The notes under the pieces: generated by a model | Database searches by the model: none | Seen by the model: only the letters and a program-made list of their open reading frames with translations | Told to the model about the DNA's origin: nothing | Assembly: GCA_025356445.1 (NCBI GenBank) | Contig: JANXSZ010000024.1 | Coordinates: 111,928 to 175,927, forward strand | Length of the DNA: 64,000 bases | Source: Betaproteobacteria bacterium | GTDB lineage: Bacteria; Pseudomonadota; Gammaproteobacteria; Burkholderiales; Burkholderiaceae_C | Reading direction: 5' to 3' | Made by a program: the position numbers and the translations under genes | Shown here: piece by piece, positions 11,648 through 20,905 of the stretch | Layout: each line of letters starts with the position of its first letter | How positions within the stretch are numbered: the stretch's first letter is position 1

Positions 11648-12465
11648 CCTTGCCTCCATCATCTGTTCTTTTGCCCTCTCATTCACCACCCTCTTTGCGC
11701 GTGTTGGTGGTGGACGACGAGCCTCTCGCGCGAGCCCGATTGGTCACCTTGCTGGGTGACTGTCGAAGTGGCTCTACATCGGCTGTACTGCAAGCCAGTC
11801 GGTCTGTTGAAGCTATGGAAATGATAGTCCATGAATCCGTGCAGAGCCCGTTTGACTTGGTGCTGCTGGACATCCACATGCCTGGCATGAGTGGTCTGAA
11901 CCTTGCCCAGCACCTGAGCCGTCTGCCTTCTCCTCCTGCCGTAGTCTTTGTGACGGCCCATGCCGAGCATGCGCTACAGGCCTTTGAGCTCGACGCCGTG
12001 GACTACCTCACCAAGCCCGTACGTCTGGAGCGTTTGCAAGCAGCGCTACAAAAAGTGCAGCGCCTAAAGACCAATCAACAAGCGCCACAGCTTGATTTGG
12101 CACCTGATACGCCCCTCCATTCTTTGTTGATCCAAGACCGAGGCCGCACCGAGCGCGTACCGTTGGCCGAGGTGCTGTATTTCAAAGCCGAGCTGAAGTA
12201 CCTCACGGTACGCACTGCTCACAAAAGCCACATCCTGGATGGTGCATTGAATGACTTGGAAGAACAGTACCCGCAATTCCTGCGTATCCACCGAAACGCC
12301 TTGGTCGCCCGCCACGCACTGCGTGCGCTGGACCGCCAGTACAGCCGTGAACCCGCAGAGGAGGGCGAAACCTGGGTGGTGCGGCTGAACGGTCTGAACG
12401 AGGTGCTGGCGGTGTCGCGTCGGCAGTTGGCGGCTGTGAGGGTTGTGTTGGCGGGCGGCGTCTGA
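11644..12465 (+). CDS. algR: LytTR-domain response regulator (AlgR-like)
   Basis: 273 residues. The receiver domain (about 18-135) has D24/D25, phospho-acceptor D76 in LVLLDIHMPGMSG and K119 in DYLTKPVRLE. The C-terminal LytTR DNA-binding domain (about 163-268) shows VLYFKAELKYLTVRTAHKS and FLRIHRNALVARHAL. It binds DNA through beta strands and would be the partner of the preceding sensor. In pseudomonads hemC follows algR; here the next gene is the convergent recJ, 20 bases away. A repeat copy at 11812-11828 lies in the receiver-coding part. The N-terminus carries a roughly 15-residue Ser/Pro-rich extension before the receiver, so a later start is possible though no better one is seen. Confidence 0.88.
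   Translation: MTLPPSSVLLPSHSPPSLRVLVVDDEPLARARLVTLLGDCRSGSTSAVLQASRSVEAMEMIVHESVQSPFDLVLLDIHMPGMSGLNLAQHLSRLPSPPAVVFVTAHAEHALQAFELDAVDYLTKPVRLERLQAALQKVQRLKTNQQAPQLDLAPDTPLHSLLIQDRGRTERVPLAEVLYFKAELKYLTVRTAHKSHILDGALNDLEEQYPQFLRIHRNALVARHALRALDRQYSREPAEEGETWVVRLNGLNEVLAVSRRQLAAVRVVLAGGV
11812..11828. repeat. 17-base GCTAT...ATAGT near-palindrome
   Basis: GCTATGGAAATGATAGT inside algR, read in frame as Ala-Met-Glu-Met-Ile-Val. The right arm ends in AGT instead of AGC. Confidence 0.5.
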
Positions 12466-12485
12466 TGCCGTGTGCCGCGAAGGAC

Positions 12486-14210
12486 TTAAACCTCTGCCCC
12501 TTCAATCAAAAACTTCACCTTACGTACCCCCTGCCACTCGTCCGCGTCCAGCCGAAACGCCAGCTTCACCCGGGGCGGCAATGGCTCTGTGTGGCCAAAC
12601 CAAATCCCGTCTACGGGCTGGCCTTGGTGTTTGAGTTTGAGCGACAAGTGCTTTTCACCTACCAGGCGCTGTGACACCACTTCCACTTCCTCGCTGAACG
12701 TGGGCGGCGCAAAGCCTTGGCCCCAGACTTCTTTGTGCAGGGTGTCTACCAGTTCGACGCGGCGGTATTCGGGGCTTAAAGGGCCATCAGTCTCGATGCG
12801 GCGGGCCAAGGTGGCGGCAGTGAGCCATTCCAGGGCCACTTGGGCCAAGGCTTGCTCGAACTGGTCAAACTGTTCTTCGGCGATGGTGCAGCCTGCGGCC
12901 ATGGCGTGGCCGCCGAAGCGCAGCAGCACGTCGGGGTGGCGCTTGGCGACCAGATCGAGGGCGTCGCGGAGGTGAAAGCCGGGGATGGAGCGGCCTGAGC
13001 CTTTGAGTTCGTGCTCTTTGCCGGGGGCGGCGCTGGCGGCGAACACAAAGGTGGGGCGGTGCAACTTGTCTTTGATGCGGCTGGCCACGATGCCCACCAC
13101 ACCTTCGTGGAAGTCGGGGTCAAAGACGCAGATGGCGGGCGGTGGCTCGTCGGTGTCATCGAACAAGGTTTCAGCAATCGCAAAGGCTTGTTCGCGCATG
13201 CCGCCTTCGATTTCGCGGCGTTCGCGGTTGATGGCATCAAGCTGTTTGGCCAGCGCATCGGCGCGGGTGGGGTCGTCGGTCAGCAGGCATTCAATGCCCA
13301 GCGTCATGTCGCTCAGTCGGCCAGCAGCGTTGATGCGGGGGCCAAGGGCGAAGCCGAAATCGAAGGTGGTGACGGCGTTGGCTTTGCGGCCAGCGGCGGT
13401 GAAGAGCGCCGCCATGCCTGCGGGCAGCGCACCGGCACGCACGCGCTTGAGGCCTTGGGCAACCAAGCGGCGGTTGTTGGCATCAAGCTTGACCACATCG
13501 GCCACGGTGCCCAAGGCGACGAGCGGCAGCAAGGTATCGAGCTTAGGCTGGTTCTCAGCGGTAAAGACACCGCGCTGGCGCAATTCAGCCCGCAGTGCCA
13601 GCAGCACGTAGAACATCACGCCGACACCGGCAATGCTCTTGCTCTCGAAGTCGCAACCGGGCTGGTTGGGGTTGACGATCACATCAGCGTTGGGCAGAAA
13701 AATCTGGCCGTCCTTCACGCCGGGCAAGTGGTGATCGGTGACGAGCACGTCCAGGCCGAGGGCTTTGGCTGTCGCCACGCCCTCGACGCTGGCGATACCG
13801 TTGTCCACGGTAATGAGCATGTCTGCGCCGCTGGCTTTCACGCGTTCTGATATGGGCGGCGTGAGACCGTAGCCGTCCACCACGCGGTCAGGCACAAGAT
13901 AGCTGACGTGGCGGGCCCCCAGCAGGCGCAGGCCACGCACGGCGACGGCGCAGGCGGTGGCACCGTCGCAATCGTAGTCGGCCACGATACAGAGTTTCTT
14001 GTGCTGATGGATGGCATTGGCCAGCATCACAGCAGCCTGGGCGGCACCCAAGAGGGTACGGGGGGGCAACAGGCGGGCGAGGCCTTCGTCCAGTTCGTCT
14101 TTGCTGTGCATCCCTCTGGCAGCGAACAGGCGGGCCAGCAGCGGGTGGACGCCAGCTTGCTCCAAGGCCCACACGGCGCGAGGAGGGGCGTCACGCACTT
14201 CAATTTTCAT
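12486..14210 (-). CDS. recJ: Single-stranded-DNA-specific exonuclease RecJ
   Basis: A 5'-3' exonuclease for single-stranded DNA used in RecF-pathway recombination and mismatch repair. 574 residues, normal for the family. DHH-superfamily motifs are present: VADYDCDGATACAVA near residue 78, LITVDNGIAS near 134, VTDHHLPG near 155, and the DHHA1-type end FGGHAMAAGCTI near 440, followed by an OB-like C-terminus. The ATG is embedded in GCTATGAAAATTGAAG, a sequence repeated at the start of the acetoacetate decarboxylase gene. The start overlaps the stop of the upstream rpfE-like gene (ATGA), so the two form one minus-strand operon, as recJ and rpfE do in Xanthomonas. Confidence 0.96.
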   Translation of the reverse strand: MKIEVRDAPPRAVWALEQAGVHPLLARLFAARGMHSKDELDEGLARLLPPRTLLGAAQAAVMLANAIHQHKKLCIVADYDCDGATACAVAVRGLRLLGARHVSYLVPDRVVDGYGLTPPISERVKASGADMLITVDNGIASVEGVATAKALGLDVLVTDHHLPGVKDGQIFLPNADVIVNPNQPGCDFESKSIAGVGVMFYVLLALRAELRQRGVFTAENQPKLDTLLPLVALGTVADVVKLDANNRRLVAQGLKRVRAGALPAGMAALFTAAGRKANAVTTFDFGFALGPRINAAGRLSDMTLGIECLLTDDPTRADALAKQLDAINRERREIEGGMREQAFAIAETLFDDTDEPPPAICVFDPDFHEGVVGIVASRIKDKLHRPTFVFAASAAPGKEHELKGSGRSIPGFHLRDALDLVAKRHPDVLLRFGGHAMAAGCTIAEEQFDQFEQALAQVALEWLTAATLARRIETDGPLSPEYRRVELVDTLHKEVWGQGFAPPTFSEEVEVVSQRLVGEKHLSLKLKHQGQPVDGIWFGHTEPLPPRVKLAFRLDADEWQGVRKVKFLIEGAEV

Positions 14211-15319
14211 AGCTTGATTAGCACATCCTGTGCGGGCTTACGGTTGATTATATTGGAAATCCGCTTTGACCAACGGGACAGTTTGGTTTGCGGCACCGCT
14301 TGGAAGGTGAAGGCATGGCGCTCACCGCACAGGGTGAGCTGGGGCAGCGGGCATTCGGGCGTTGGCAAGCCCGCATTTTGTTCGGCACGCAGCAAATCCA
14401 CGCAGCAGGTGGCGTCAATGTGCTGCCAAGCCTTGACCCAGGCCGCACCGTCTTCACGCAGAGTGGCTTCACGCAGGGCTTGCGGGATATGGACTGTGAG
14501 AGCGTCCAATGAGGGGGGTATACCGGGCAAGCCGGGTTGGGGGTCATGCCAATGCTCTTCGGGGGCCGCAGGGATGAATTGGGATTCGGAAGCCCAGTCA
14601 AAGCTGGAGTCCAGCCCGGAATGCAGAGGCGCACCGACCAGCGCGGATTCACGCCCGGTGCCACTGATCCAAAATGAATTCACCTCGACTAGGCCCTGCG
14701 CCAAGCGCCGGTCGTTCACCGGGTGGGTGTACAGCAGCATCTGCATTTCGTTTTGCAGGCGGCGCAGTGGACGGGCTTGCTTGGCTTCAGGGATCCAGCG
14801 CTCGATACTTTGGCCAATCACCCGGTCCAGCGATGCGGTGGCGAGTCCACGAAAGATATCGCCCGTGGCCAGCCAGCGGGTTGGGCTGTCGTAAGTGAGG
14901 GCGATGCCGTCCTCAGCAAAATAGGGCCGCATGGCTTCCAGCAGCGCTTGTGAGTCGGCATCGCTCAGGTTCAGTGTGGCGGGGTTGCCCATGCGGATGT
15001 GGTCAGCGGCCACGTCCCAGCGGCAGGGCGTGATGAAGGCCCAGGCGGCGGTACGGTCGAAGGTCTGGTTTTGTTGCAGGACATGCCAGGTAGCCCAGGG
15101 GAAACGGCCATCGTCAAGGCGTGGTGGCTTGTCGATACCGGTCAGCGCACGGGCATGGGCACGCTCATGTGGCGGTGAAAAGCTGGACAACTCACCTTCG
15201 TCCACATACAAAAGGGGGAAAAGCGCTAACACGCGTTCCAGGTTGGGCAGTTTGAGCAAGCGCAGTGCTTCATCAAAGCCGGGCGCTTGGCTGCTGGCGT
15301 AGGGAATCAACAAATGCAT
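14207..15319 (-). CDS. RpfE-like conserved protein
   Basis: 370 residues from the chosen ATG at 15319, which gives MHLLIPYASSQAPGFDEAL, the N-terminus typical of this family; an upstream in-frame start would add 40 residues of non-conserved sequence into the lolC promoter region. The family is annotated variously as regulatory protein RpfE or as a phosphoglycerate-mutase-related protein; no biochemical function is established. Conserved-looking stretches are TPCRWDVAADHIRMGNP, TRWLATGDIF and LYTHPVNDRRLAQG. It overlaps recJ by four bases (ATGA). In Xanthomonas rpfE also sits beside recJ inside the rpf diffusible-signal cluster, so the synteny supports the name more than the function. No signal peptide or membrane segment is seen. 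Confidence 0.75.
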   Translation of the reverse strand: MHLLIPYASSQAPGFDEALRLLKLPNLERVLALFPLLYVDEGELSSFSPPHERAHARALTGIDKPPRLDDGRFPWATWHVLQQNQTFDRTAAWAFITPCRWDVAADHIRMGNPATLNLSDADSQALLEAMRPYFAEDGIALTYDSPTRWLATGDIFRGLATASLDRVIGQSIERWIPEAKQARPLRRLQNEMQMLLYTHPVNDRRLAQGLVEVNSFWISGTGRESALVGAPLHSGLDSSFDWASESQFIPAAPEEHWHDPQPGLPGIPPSLDALTVHIPQALREATLREDGAAWVKAWQHIDATCCVDLLRAEQNAGLPTPECPLPQLTLCGERHAFTFQAVPQTKLSRWSKRISNIINRKPAQDVLIKL

Positions 15320-15437
15320 GGCGGCGTAGATGCGTAGAGGCTTAGAAGTCTTCGGTGGTCTGGCAAAGCTGGCATACCAGCATACCGCGCTCGGTGCTTC
15401 AATTCTAGGGCGGTGGGCACCATGCCAGAATCGGCCC
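15320..15437. other. Divergent intergenic region rpfE-recJ / lolCD
   Basis: 118 bases between two divergently read operons, so promoters for both should lie here. I see no convincing -35/-10 pair and no strong ribosome-binding site before lolC. Confidence 0.4.
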
Positions 15438-16694
15438 ATGCAATTCCCTTACGAACTGACCCTGGGCTGGCGTTACACGCGGGCTGGGCGAGCCACCCGG
15501 CGCAATGGTTTCATCTCTTTTATTTCTGGCGTGTCCATGCTGGGCATCGCGCTGGGCGTGGCGGCGCTCATCATTGTGCTGAGCGTGATGAACGGCTTCC
15601 AAAAAGAAGTGCTGGACCGCATGCTGAGCGTGGTGTCGCACATTGAAATCTACGCGGCTGGCGGCGGTGCCTTGCCGAATATGGAGGCCAGTCTGGCGAA
15701 AGTGCGGCAAAACCCTGAGGTTGTGGGTGCTGCACCTTTCATAGCATCCCAAGCCCTGCTGGCGCGCGGTGAGGAGATGAAAGGCGCTGTGATTCGCGGC
15801 ATAGACCCAGCGCTGGAGTCACAAGTGACCGACCTGATGCAGGGGCAAAAGAACAGTGCTTTGGACAAGCTCATCCCCGGTGAATTCGGCATTGTGCTGG
15901 GTGGTGAGTTGGCCCGGTCTATGGGCGTGGTGACGGGCGACAGGGTGACGCTGGTTGCCCCCAGCGGCCAAGTCACCCCGGCAGGTGTGGTGCCACGCCT
16001 GAAGCAAATGACGGTGGTGGGCACCTTCGATTCAGGGCATTTTGAATACGATTCCAGCCTCGCGCTGCTGCACCTTGACGATGCAGCCCGTATTTTTCGC
16101 CTGGAAGGCCCCAGTGGCATCCGTGTAAAGCTCAAAGATTTGCACCAAGCCCGCCGTGTGGGTCGCCAACTGGCTGAGCAACTGGGTACGGAAGTCATCA
16201 TGCGTGACTGGACACAGCAAAACCGCACCTGGTTCGCCGCCGTGCAGCTCGAAAAACGCATGATGTTCATCATCTTGACGCTGATCGTCGCTGTCGCCGC
16301 GTTCAATTTGGTCAGCACCCTGGTGATGACGGTAACGGACAAGCGCGCCGACATCGCCATTCTGCGCACGCTGGGGGCCAGCCCGCGCAGCATCATGAAG
16401 ATTTTTGTGGTGCAGGGTGCGATGGTGGGTGTGCTGGGCACGCTCGCAGGCTTGGGGTTGGGGTTGGTGATTGCTTTCAACATTGATGTGCTGGTGCCCG
16501 CACTGGAGCGCTTGCTGCAAGCGCGGTTCTTGCCCGCTGATGTGTACCTCATCAGCCGCATGCCCAGCGACCCGCAGAGCGGCGACATCGTGCCGATTGC
16601 GCTCATTGCTTTGGTGTTGTCGTTTGTGGCCACCCTGTACCCGAGCTGGCGTGCCAGCCGGGTGAATCCTGCGGAGGCGCTGCGTTATGAATAA
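15438..16694 (+). CDS. lolC: Lipoprotein-releasing ABC transporter permease LolC/LolE
   Basis: Inner-membrane subunit of the LolCDE complex, which extracts outer-membrane lipoproteins and passes them to LolA. 418 residues from the ATG at 15438 ([17 protein letters not shown]); the longer reading frame adds 36 unrelated residues. Four membrane helices are visible: about 25-50, 275-300, 320-350 and 380-405, with a large periplasmic loop after the first, as in the MacB/FtsX fold. The motif [33 protein letters not shown] is diagnostic for Lol permeases. Only one permease gene is present, so a homodimeric arrangement is likely. It overlaps lolD by eight bases. A repeat copy lies at 15729-15745. 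LolC and LolE cannot be told apart here. Confidence 0.93.
   Translation: MQFPYELTLGWRYTRAGRATRRNGFISFISGVSMLGIALGVAALIIVLSVMNGFQKEVLDRMLSVVSHIEIYAAGGGALPNMEASLAKVRQNPEVVGAAPFIASQALLARGEEMKGAVIRGIDPALESQVTDLMQGQKNSALDKLIPGEFGIVLGGELARSMGVVTGDRVTLVAPSGQVTPAGVVPRLKQMTVVGTFDSGHFEYDSSLALLHLDDAARIFRLEGPSGIRVKLKDLHQARRVGRQLAEQLGTEVIMRDWTQQNRTWFAAVQLEKRMMFIILTLIVAVAAFNLVSTLVMTVTDKRADIAILRTLGASPRSIMKIFVVQGAMVGVLGTLAGLGLGLVIAFNIDVLVPALERLLQARFLPADVYLISRMPSDPQSGDIVPIALIALVLSFVATLYPSWRASRVNPAEALRYE
15729..15745. repeat. 17-base GCTGC...ATAGC near-palindrome
   Basis: GCTGCACCTTTCATAGC inside lolC, read in frame as Ala-Ala-Pro-Phe-Ile-Ala. Confidence 0.55.
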
Positions 16695-17388
16695 GCCTAT
16701 GGATACCTTATCTTCCCAAGCTGTGCTGCAAGGCACCGCTGTCAGCAAACGTTTCACTGAAGGCCGTCTCGATGTCACTGTGCTGCGTGGTGTGGACATC
16801 ACTGTCCATGCCGGTGAAACCGTCGCCATCGTCGGTGCATCCGGCTCCGGCAAAAGCACCTTGTTGCACCTGCTGGGTGGTCTGGATGCGCCTACCAGCG
16901 GCAAGGTGCATTTGAAAGGGCAAGACCTGTCGCAGCTCAGCGGTGCAGCGCAAGGGGCGTTGCGCAACCAGCATTTGGGCTTTGTCTACCAGTTTCACCA
17001 CCTGCTGCCCGAGTTCAGCGCGCGTGACAACGTGGCCATGCCGCTGTGGATTCGTCGCATGGCCCCGGAGCAGTCTGCGGCGCAGGCGGCCGAGATGCTG
17101 GCGCTGGTGGGGCTGAAAGAACGTTTGCTGCACCGCCCGGCAGAGCTTTCTGGTGGCGAGCGCCAGCGCGTGGCGATTGCCCGTGCGCTGGTAACGCGCC
17201 CGGCCTGCGTGCTGGCCGACGAGCCGACGGGTAACCTGGACCGGGCTTCAGCCGAGGGGGTGTTTGATTTGATGCTGCAACTGGCGCGTGACCAGGGCAC
17301 GGCGTTTGTGCTGGTCACGCACGACCAGACCCTGGCCTCGCGGTGCAGCCGGGTGCTGCGCATGGTGGGTGGGCAGCTGGACGCTTAA
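16687..17388 (+). CDS. lolD: Lipoprotein-releasing ABC transporter ATP-binding protein LolD
   Basis: 233-residue ATPase that powers the Lol permease. Walker A is GASGSGKST near residue 54, the Q-loop is in [21 protein letters not shown] (a LolD-typical stretch), the ABC signature is [15 protein letters not shown] near 155 and Walker [12 protein letters not shown] near 178, with the switch histidine in VTHDQ near 211. The ATG at 16687 overlaps the lolC stop by eight bases; a second ATG four codons on is also possible. The stop shares TTAA with the convergent ModA-like gene. Confidence 0.96.
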   Translation: MNKPMDTLSSQAVLQGTAVSKRFTEGRLDVTVLRGVDITVHAGETVAIVGASGSGKSTLLHLLGGLDAPTSGKVHLKGQDLSQLSGAAQGALRNQHLGFVYQFHHLLPEFSARDNVAMPLWIRRMAPEQSAAQAAEMLALVGLKERLLHRPAELSGGERQRVAIARALVTRPACVLADEPTGNLDRASAEGVFDLMLQLARDQGTAFVLVTHDQTLASRCSRVLRMVGGQLDA

Positions 17389-18170
17389 GGTGCGGTGATG
17401 GGTTCCAGCCCGGTTTTGGCAATCGTTGGGGCCGCTGCCGCAGACGACAAGTATTTGATGAGATGTTGCGCTTCTTCGGGTGATTTGGAATTTGTCGCGA
17501 TACCTGCGCTGAACAGTGTCACCAGCTGCACCTCAGCTGGAATTGGCCCCAAAAAGTCCAACCCTGGCAAGGGCAGCAGTTCGCTGATTTGCTGCAAGCC
17601 GATTTCAGCATCGCCCCGTGCGACTGCTGTGCCCACACGCTCGCTGACGATGCGCTGGGTTTTGGGCAGCACTTGCTCGGTTAGCCCCAAGTTTTTCAAC
17701 ATGTCGGTTGAAAAGTAGGTGCCACTGGCGCTGGCTGAGTAAGCGATAGATTTGGCCTCCAGCAGCGTGCGTTTGAAGGCTTCCAGTGTGCTGATGTCTG
17801 GTTTTGGTGCCCCCGCTTTGACCGACATGCCGATGCTGGAACGCACTAAGTCGACCCGACTGCCCGCGCGAACCTTCCCTGCTGCAATCAACGCATCCAG
17901 GGCTGGAGCAGCCAAGATCACCACGTCAGCCGGTTCGTCGCGTCCCAACCGGCTGGGAATCGAGTCGGGTGCGCCGCCCATGGAGGCGCCGTAGGATGAC
18001 ACCACCTTGTGTTTTGTGCTGCGCTCAAACTCAGGCGTTAACTGCTTGTAGGCTTCGGTGAAACCACCTGAGGACATCACGTAAATGTCGGCAGCGTGAG
18101 TGAAGGTTGCAGCCAGGGCCATCAGGCCTGAGAGGGCAAGTAATTTCCAGGTTGTACGGCGGTGGGTCAT
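17385..18170 (-). CDS. ModA-like periplasmic substrate-binding protein
   Basis: 261 residues with a signal peptide ([17 protein letters not shown], cleavage before ADIYVMSS). The mature part is a type-2 periplasmic binding fold of the molybdate-binding (ModA/SBP_bac_11) family: [59 protein letters not shown] and [15 protein letters not shown]. No permease or ATPase gene for an importer is adjacent, so it is an orphan. The substrate cannot be told; proteins of this group annotated near non-molybdate genes often bind other small anions or organic acids. The stop overlaps that of lolD on the other strand. Confidence 0.8.
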   Translation of the reverse strand: MTHRRTTWKLLALSGLMALAATFTHAADIYVMSSGGFTEAYKQLTPEFERSTKHKVVSSYGASMGGAPDSIPSRLGRDEPADVVILAAPALDALIAAGKVRAGSRVDLVRSSIGMSVKAGAPKPDISTLEAFKRTLLEAKSIAYSASASGTYFSTDMLKNLGLTEQVLPKTQRIVSERVGTAVARGDAEIGLQQISELLPLPGLDFLGPIPAEVQLVTLFSAGIATNSKSPEEAQHLIKYLSSAAAAPTIAKTGLEPITAP

Positions 18171-18246
18171 GTTAGCTTTCAGTGATGCAATGCGTTAGCC
18201 AGATAAGTTTTGCTCGGATAGCCGCCTTTTCTCTGGGGAGATGGCG

Positions 18247-18277
18247 AAAAAAAGGCCACGCCAGCGGATTGACCGCT
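18247..18277 (-). terminator. Possible weak terminator downstream of the 45-residue protein gene
   Basis: On the minus strand an AGCGG/CCGCT stem with a five-base loop is followed, nine GC-rich bases later, by a run of seven T. The gap between stem and T run makes it a poor fit to a classical intrinsic terminator. Confidence 0.3.
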
Positions 18278-18311
18278 ACCGTGACCCTGCCGCTGTGCGC
18301 TGAAAGGCAAT

Positions 18312-18449
18312 TTACTTCTTCAGCTTGCCCTTGATCGGCACCACCGTGGTGACGGTAGGCTTTACCGCATCGGGTGAAATGGCTTTGGGGGGCGTCAAGT
18401 CCTTCTTGGGTTTCTTGACCATTTTTTGGCTTTGCATTCCTTTTGCCAT
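18312..18449 (-). CDS. Small, highly basic protein of unknown function
   Basis: 45 residues starting MAKGMQSQKMVKKPKKDLTPP and ending IKGKLKK, with 12 lysines and no acidic cluster. The ATG at 18449 has a good ribosome-binding sequence (GGAGTT, about seven bases upstream), which favours it over the longer in-frame start 51 bases upstream. The protein is predicted disordered and cytoplasmic. I recall similar Lys-rich short proteins in Burkholderiales but know no function. It sits alone between the ModA-like gene and the divergent methyltransferase. A nucleic-acid-associated role would be a guess. Confidence 0.65.
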   Translation of the reverse strand: MAKGMQSQKMVKKPKKDLTPPKAISPDAVKPTVTTVVPIKGKLKK

Positions 18450-18614
18450 GATGAACTCCTTCGTTGATTGAGATGGTTGATATACGGTTTGCGAACGCAC
18501 AACTGTAGCGCATAGGCTGGGTGCTTCTCAACCGTTGTTGAGGGTAATTTGAAGGCAATTCCCCTGCGCCGTGATAATCGATGCCTTCTTTGTCCCCTTG
18601 CCTTGATTGCCTCC

Positions 18615-19880
18615 ATGAACGCCACAGACTCCCCCTCGTTTCCCCAATTGCTGTGGACAGAAGACGGCATCGCCCACAGTGCCCGCTGGCGCTCCGAAAG
18701 TGGCACCCCACCGCCCAAGCGCGTGATGGTGGCCGACGATACCCTCAATGCCGATACAGCCTACCGGCTCGCTGCCGAAGGCACGGCCCTGCTGTGGCGC
18801 GGTGACTTTCAAAACGCCCGGCAACTGCTGCAAGCCTTGGCACGGCGCGTAGACCGCAAACCCACCAAAGTCAAAGCCCGGGCCAAACCCGCGCCCGAGT
18901 TGTCCCCGCGTGACGCCTTCAACCTGCACCGTCAGGCGCAATCCCAGCGCGCCCGCCTGCTTGCCATGGTGGTGATGCCACTGGCCGCTGACTACAGCAT
19001 CCCGCTGCGCCGCGCCCCCGATTGGCGTGAGGCCTGTGTGGAAGCTTATGGCGAGGTGGCGCTGGCCACCACTGAGCATGCGGGTGAATCCATGGTGTCC
19101 CTGCGCGAGCTGCTGGGTTTGGTGGGTGCCCATGAATGGCGCAAAAAAGGCGTTGAAATTCCTGCGCTGGGCGAGGAGCCAGACAACCGCATCCACCCGC
19201 ATTACGGCGTGTTTTCACCTGTGCGGGGAGAGTATCTGAAGCTGGTCGCCGAGGCCACCTTGCCGGCCACAGGCCGCAAAGCGCACCGAAAACCTTTTGA
19301 TGGCCTGGTGCTTGACATTGGCACCGGCACCGGCGTGCTGGCGGCTGTGATGGCGCGGCGCATGGTCAGCCCGAACACCGCACGCATCATTGCCACCGAG
19401 CTGGACGACCGTGCCTTGGCCTGTGCGCGTGAAAATTTGACGCGCTTGGGCTGTATGGGCAGTGGCCCCGGCGTGGATCAAGTCGAGCTGGTGCAGTGCG
19501 ATTTGTTTCCCCCACTGACCACCTACGGCCAAGCCAAGCTCATCATCTGCAACCCCCCTTGGCTGCCCGCCCGCCCCAGCACCCCCATTGAACACGCCGT
19601 GTACGACCCTGAGAGTCGCATGTTGCGCGGCTTTTTGAGCGGTCTGGCCGCGCATTTGGCAGCTGACGGTGAAGGCTGGTTGATCTTGTCTGATTTGGCT
19701 GAACACCTGGGGCTGCGCACCCGCGCTGAACTGCTGGCATGGATTGACGCCGCCGGTCTGAAGGTGGTCAACCGTACCGATGTGCGCCCCCAGCACCCCA
19801 AGGCAACGGATGCGAGTGATCCTCTTTTTGTAGCGCGCTCAGCAGAACTGACAAGCTTATGGCGCCTATCGCATGCTTAA
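18615..19880 (+). CDS. Class I SAM-dependent methyltransferase
   Basis: 421 residues from the ATG at 18615 (MNATDSPSFPQLLWTEDG). The N-terminal 190 residues are a separate domain without a motif I recognise, and the C-terminal half is a Rossmann methyltransferase: motif I FDGLVLDIGTGTGVLAAVMARR, motif II ATELDDRALACARENL and the catalytic IICNPPWLPARP. An NPPW-type motif is used by enzymes that methylate an amino or amide nitrogen (PrmA/PrmC/RsmC-like MTS family). The substrate cannot be assigned. A protein or RNA target is more likely than a small molecule given the extra N-terminal domain. dusC follows 46 bases downstream on the same strand, so a shared role in RNA modification is possible. 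Confidence 0.8.
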   Translation: MNATDSPSFPQLLWTEDGIAHSARWRSESGTPPPKRVMVADDTLNADTAYRLAAEGTALLWRGDFQNARQLLQALARRVDRKPTKVKARAKPAPELSPRDAFNLHRQAQSQRARLLAMVVMPLAADYSIPLRRAPDWREACVEAYGEVALATTEHAGESMVSLRELLGLVGAHEWRKKGVEIPALGEEPDNRIHPHYGVFSPVRGEYLKLVAEATLPATGRKAHRKPFDGLVLDIGTGTGVLAAVMARRMVSPNTARIIATELDDRALACARENLTRLGCMGSGPGVDQVELVQCDLFPPLTTYGQAKLIICNPPWLPARPSTPIEHAVYDPESRMLRGFLSGLAAHLAADGEGWLILSDLAEHLGLRTRAELLAWIDAAGLKVVNRTDVRPQHPKATDASDPLFVARSAELTSLWRLSHA

Positions 19881-19926
19881 CCATGCTTGAAACTGGGCTT
19901 GAAATAGGTTCATTGACGCTGCTGCC

Positions 19927-20895
19927 ATGACGCTGCTTTTGGCCCCGATGGAGGGTCTGCTTGACTACACCCTGCGCGATGTGCTGACCCGCGTTGGTGG
20001 CATTGACCGCTGTGTGTCCGAGTTCATCCGCATCACCGGTATGCTGCTGCCCAAGCGCGTGTTCACCCGTATCGTGCCGGAGTTGCTGCACGGCAGCCGC
20101 ACCCCTGCGGGGGTGCTGGTGCGGCCGCAGTTACTCGGTTCAGACCCGGTGTGCCTGGCTGAAAACGCCGCTCGGCTTGCGGAGCTGAACCCGGCGGGCA
20201 TTGACCTGAACTTCGGTTGCCCAGCCAAGACCGTCATCAACCATCGGGGTGGTGCTGTCCTTTTGGACGAGCCTGAGCTGCTGCACCAGATCGTCGCCGC
20301 CGTGCGCCGCGCGGTTCCTGCCCACATACCGGTGTCCGCCAAGATGCGCCTGGGTTTCAATGACGACAGCCGGGCCGAAGAGTGCGCCCTGGCGCTGGCC
20401 AGCGGTGGTGCGTCAGAGTTGGTTGTCCACGCCCGCACCAAGGCCGATGGCTACCGCCCACCGGCGTACTGGGAGCGGGTGCGCGACATCCGGGACGCCG
20501 TCACCATCCCCATCGTCGCCAATGGCGAAATCTGGACTGTCGAAGACGCCTTGCGCTGTCGCGAGGTGAGCGGTTGCACCACCCTGATGCTGGGCCGGGG
20601 CATTGTCACCAACCCCGGTTTGGCGCTGGCTATCGTGGCGCACGACCAAGCTACGGCTGTCCATCCGTTCCCTTGGGCCAAGTTGCTCCCTTTGATCGCG
20701 CTGTACTGGGAATTGGTGGGCCAGCACATCCAGCCGCGCCATCACGCGGGACGGCTGAAACAATGGCTGAATATGCTGCGCCGCAGCTACCCCGAGGCGC
20801 AGACCGCTTTCATGGCGCTGCGCACAGTGAATATGCCGGGGGAGGTGATGCTGTGGTTACAGGCAGAGCTGAAAGCCACCGAAACAGCAGCCTAA
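19927..20895 (+). CDS. dusC: tRNA-dihydrouridine(16) synthase
   Basis: FMN enzyme that reduces uridine 16 of tRNA to dihydrouridine. 322 residues. TIM-barrel start LLLAPMEGLLDYTLRDVLTRVGG with the DusC-type FIRITG, catalytic Cys98 in DLNFGCPAKTVINHRGGA, FMN-binding KMRLGFND, VVHARTKADGYRPPAYWE and ANGEIW, LMLGRGIVTNPGL. The C-terminal helical domain contains LKQWLNMLRRSYPEA. The PMEGLLD start and length fit DusC better than DusA or DusB. It ends 10 bases before the convergent GH12-like gene, leaving no room for a separate terminator. Confidence 0.93.
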   Translation: MTLLLAPMEGLLDYTLRDVLTRVGGIDRCVSEFIRITGMLLPKRVFTRIVPELLHGSRTPAGVLVRPQLLGSDPVCLAENAARLAELNPAGIDLNFGCPAKTVINHRGGAVLLDEPELLHQIVAAVRRAVPAHIPVSAKMRLGFNDDSRAEECALALASGGASELVVHARTKADGYRPPAYWERVRDIRDAVTIPIVANGEIWTVEDALRCREVSGCTTLMLGRGIVTNPGLALAIVAHDQATAVHPFPWAKLLPLIALYWELVGQHIQPRHHAGRLKQWLNMLRRSYPEAQTAFMALRTVNMPGEVMLWLQAELKATETAA

Positions 20896-20905
20896 GTCCT
20901 CAGCC

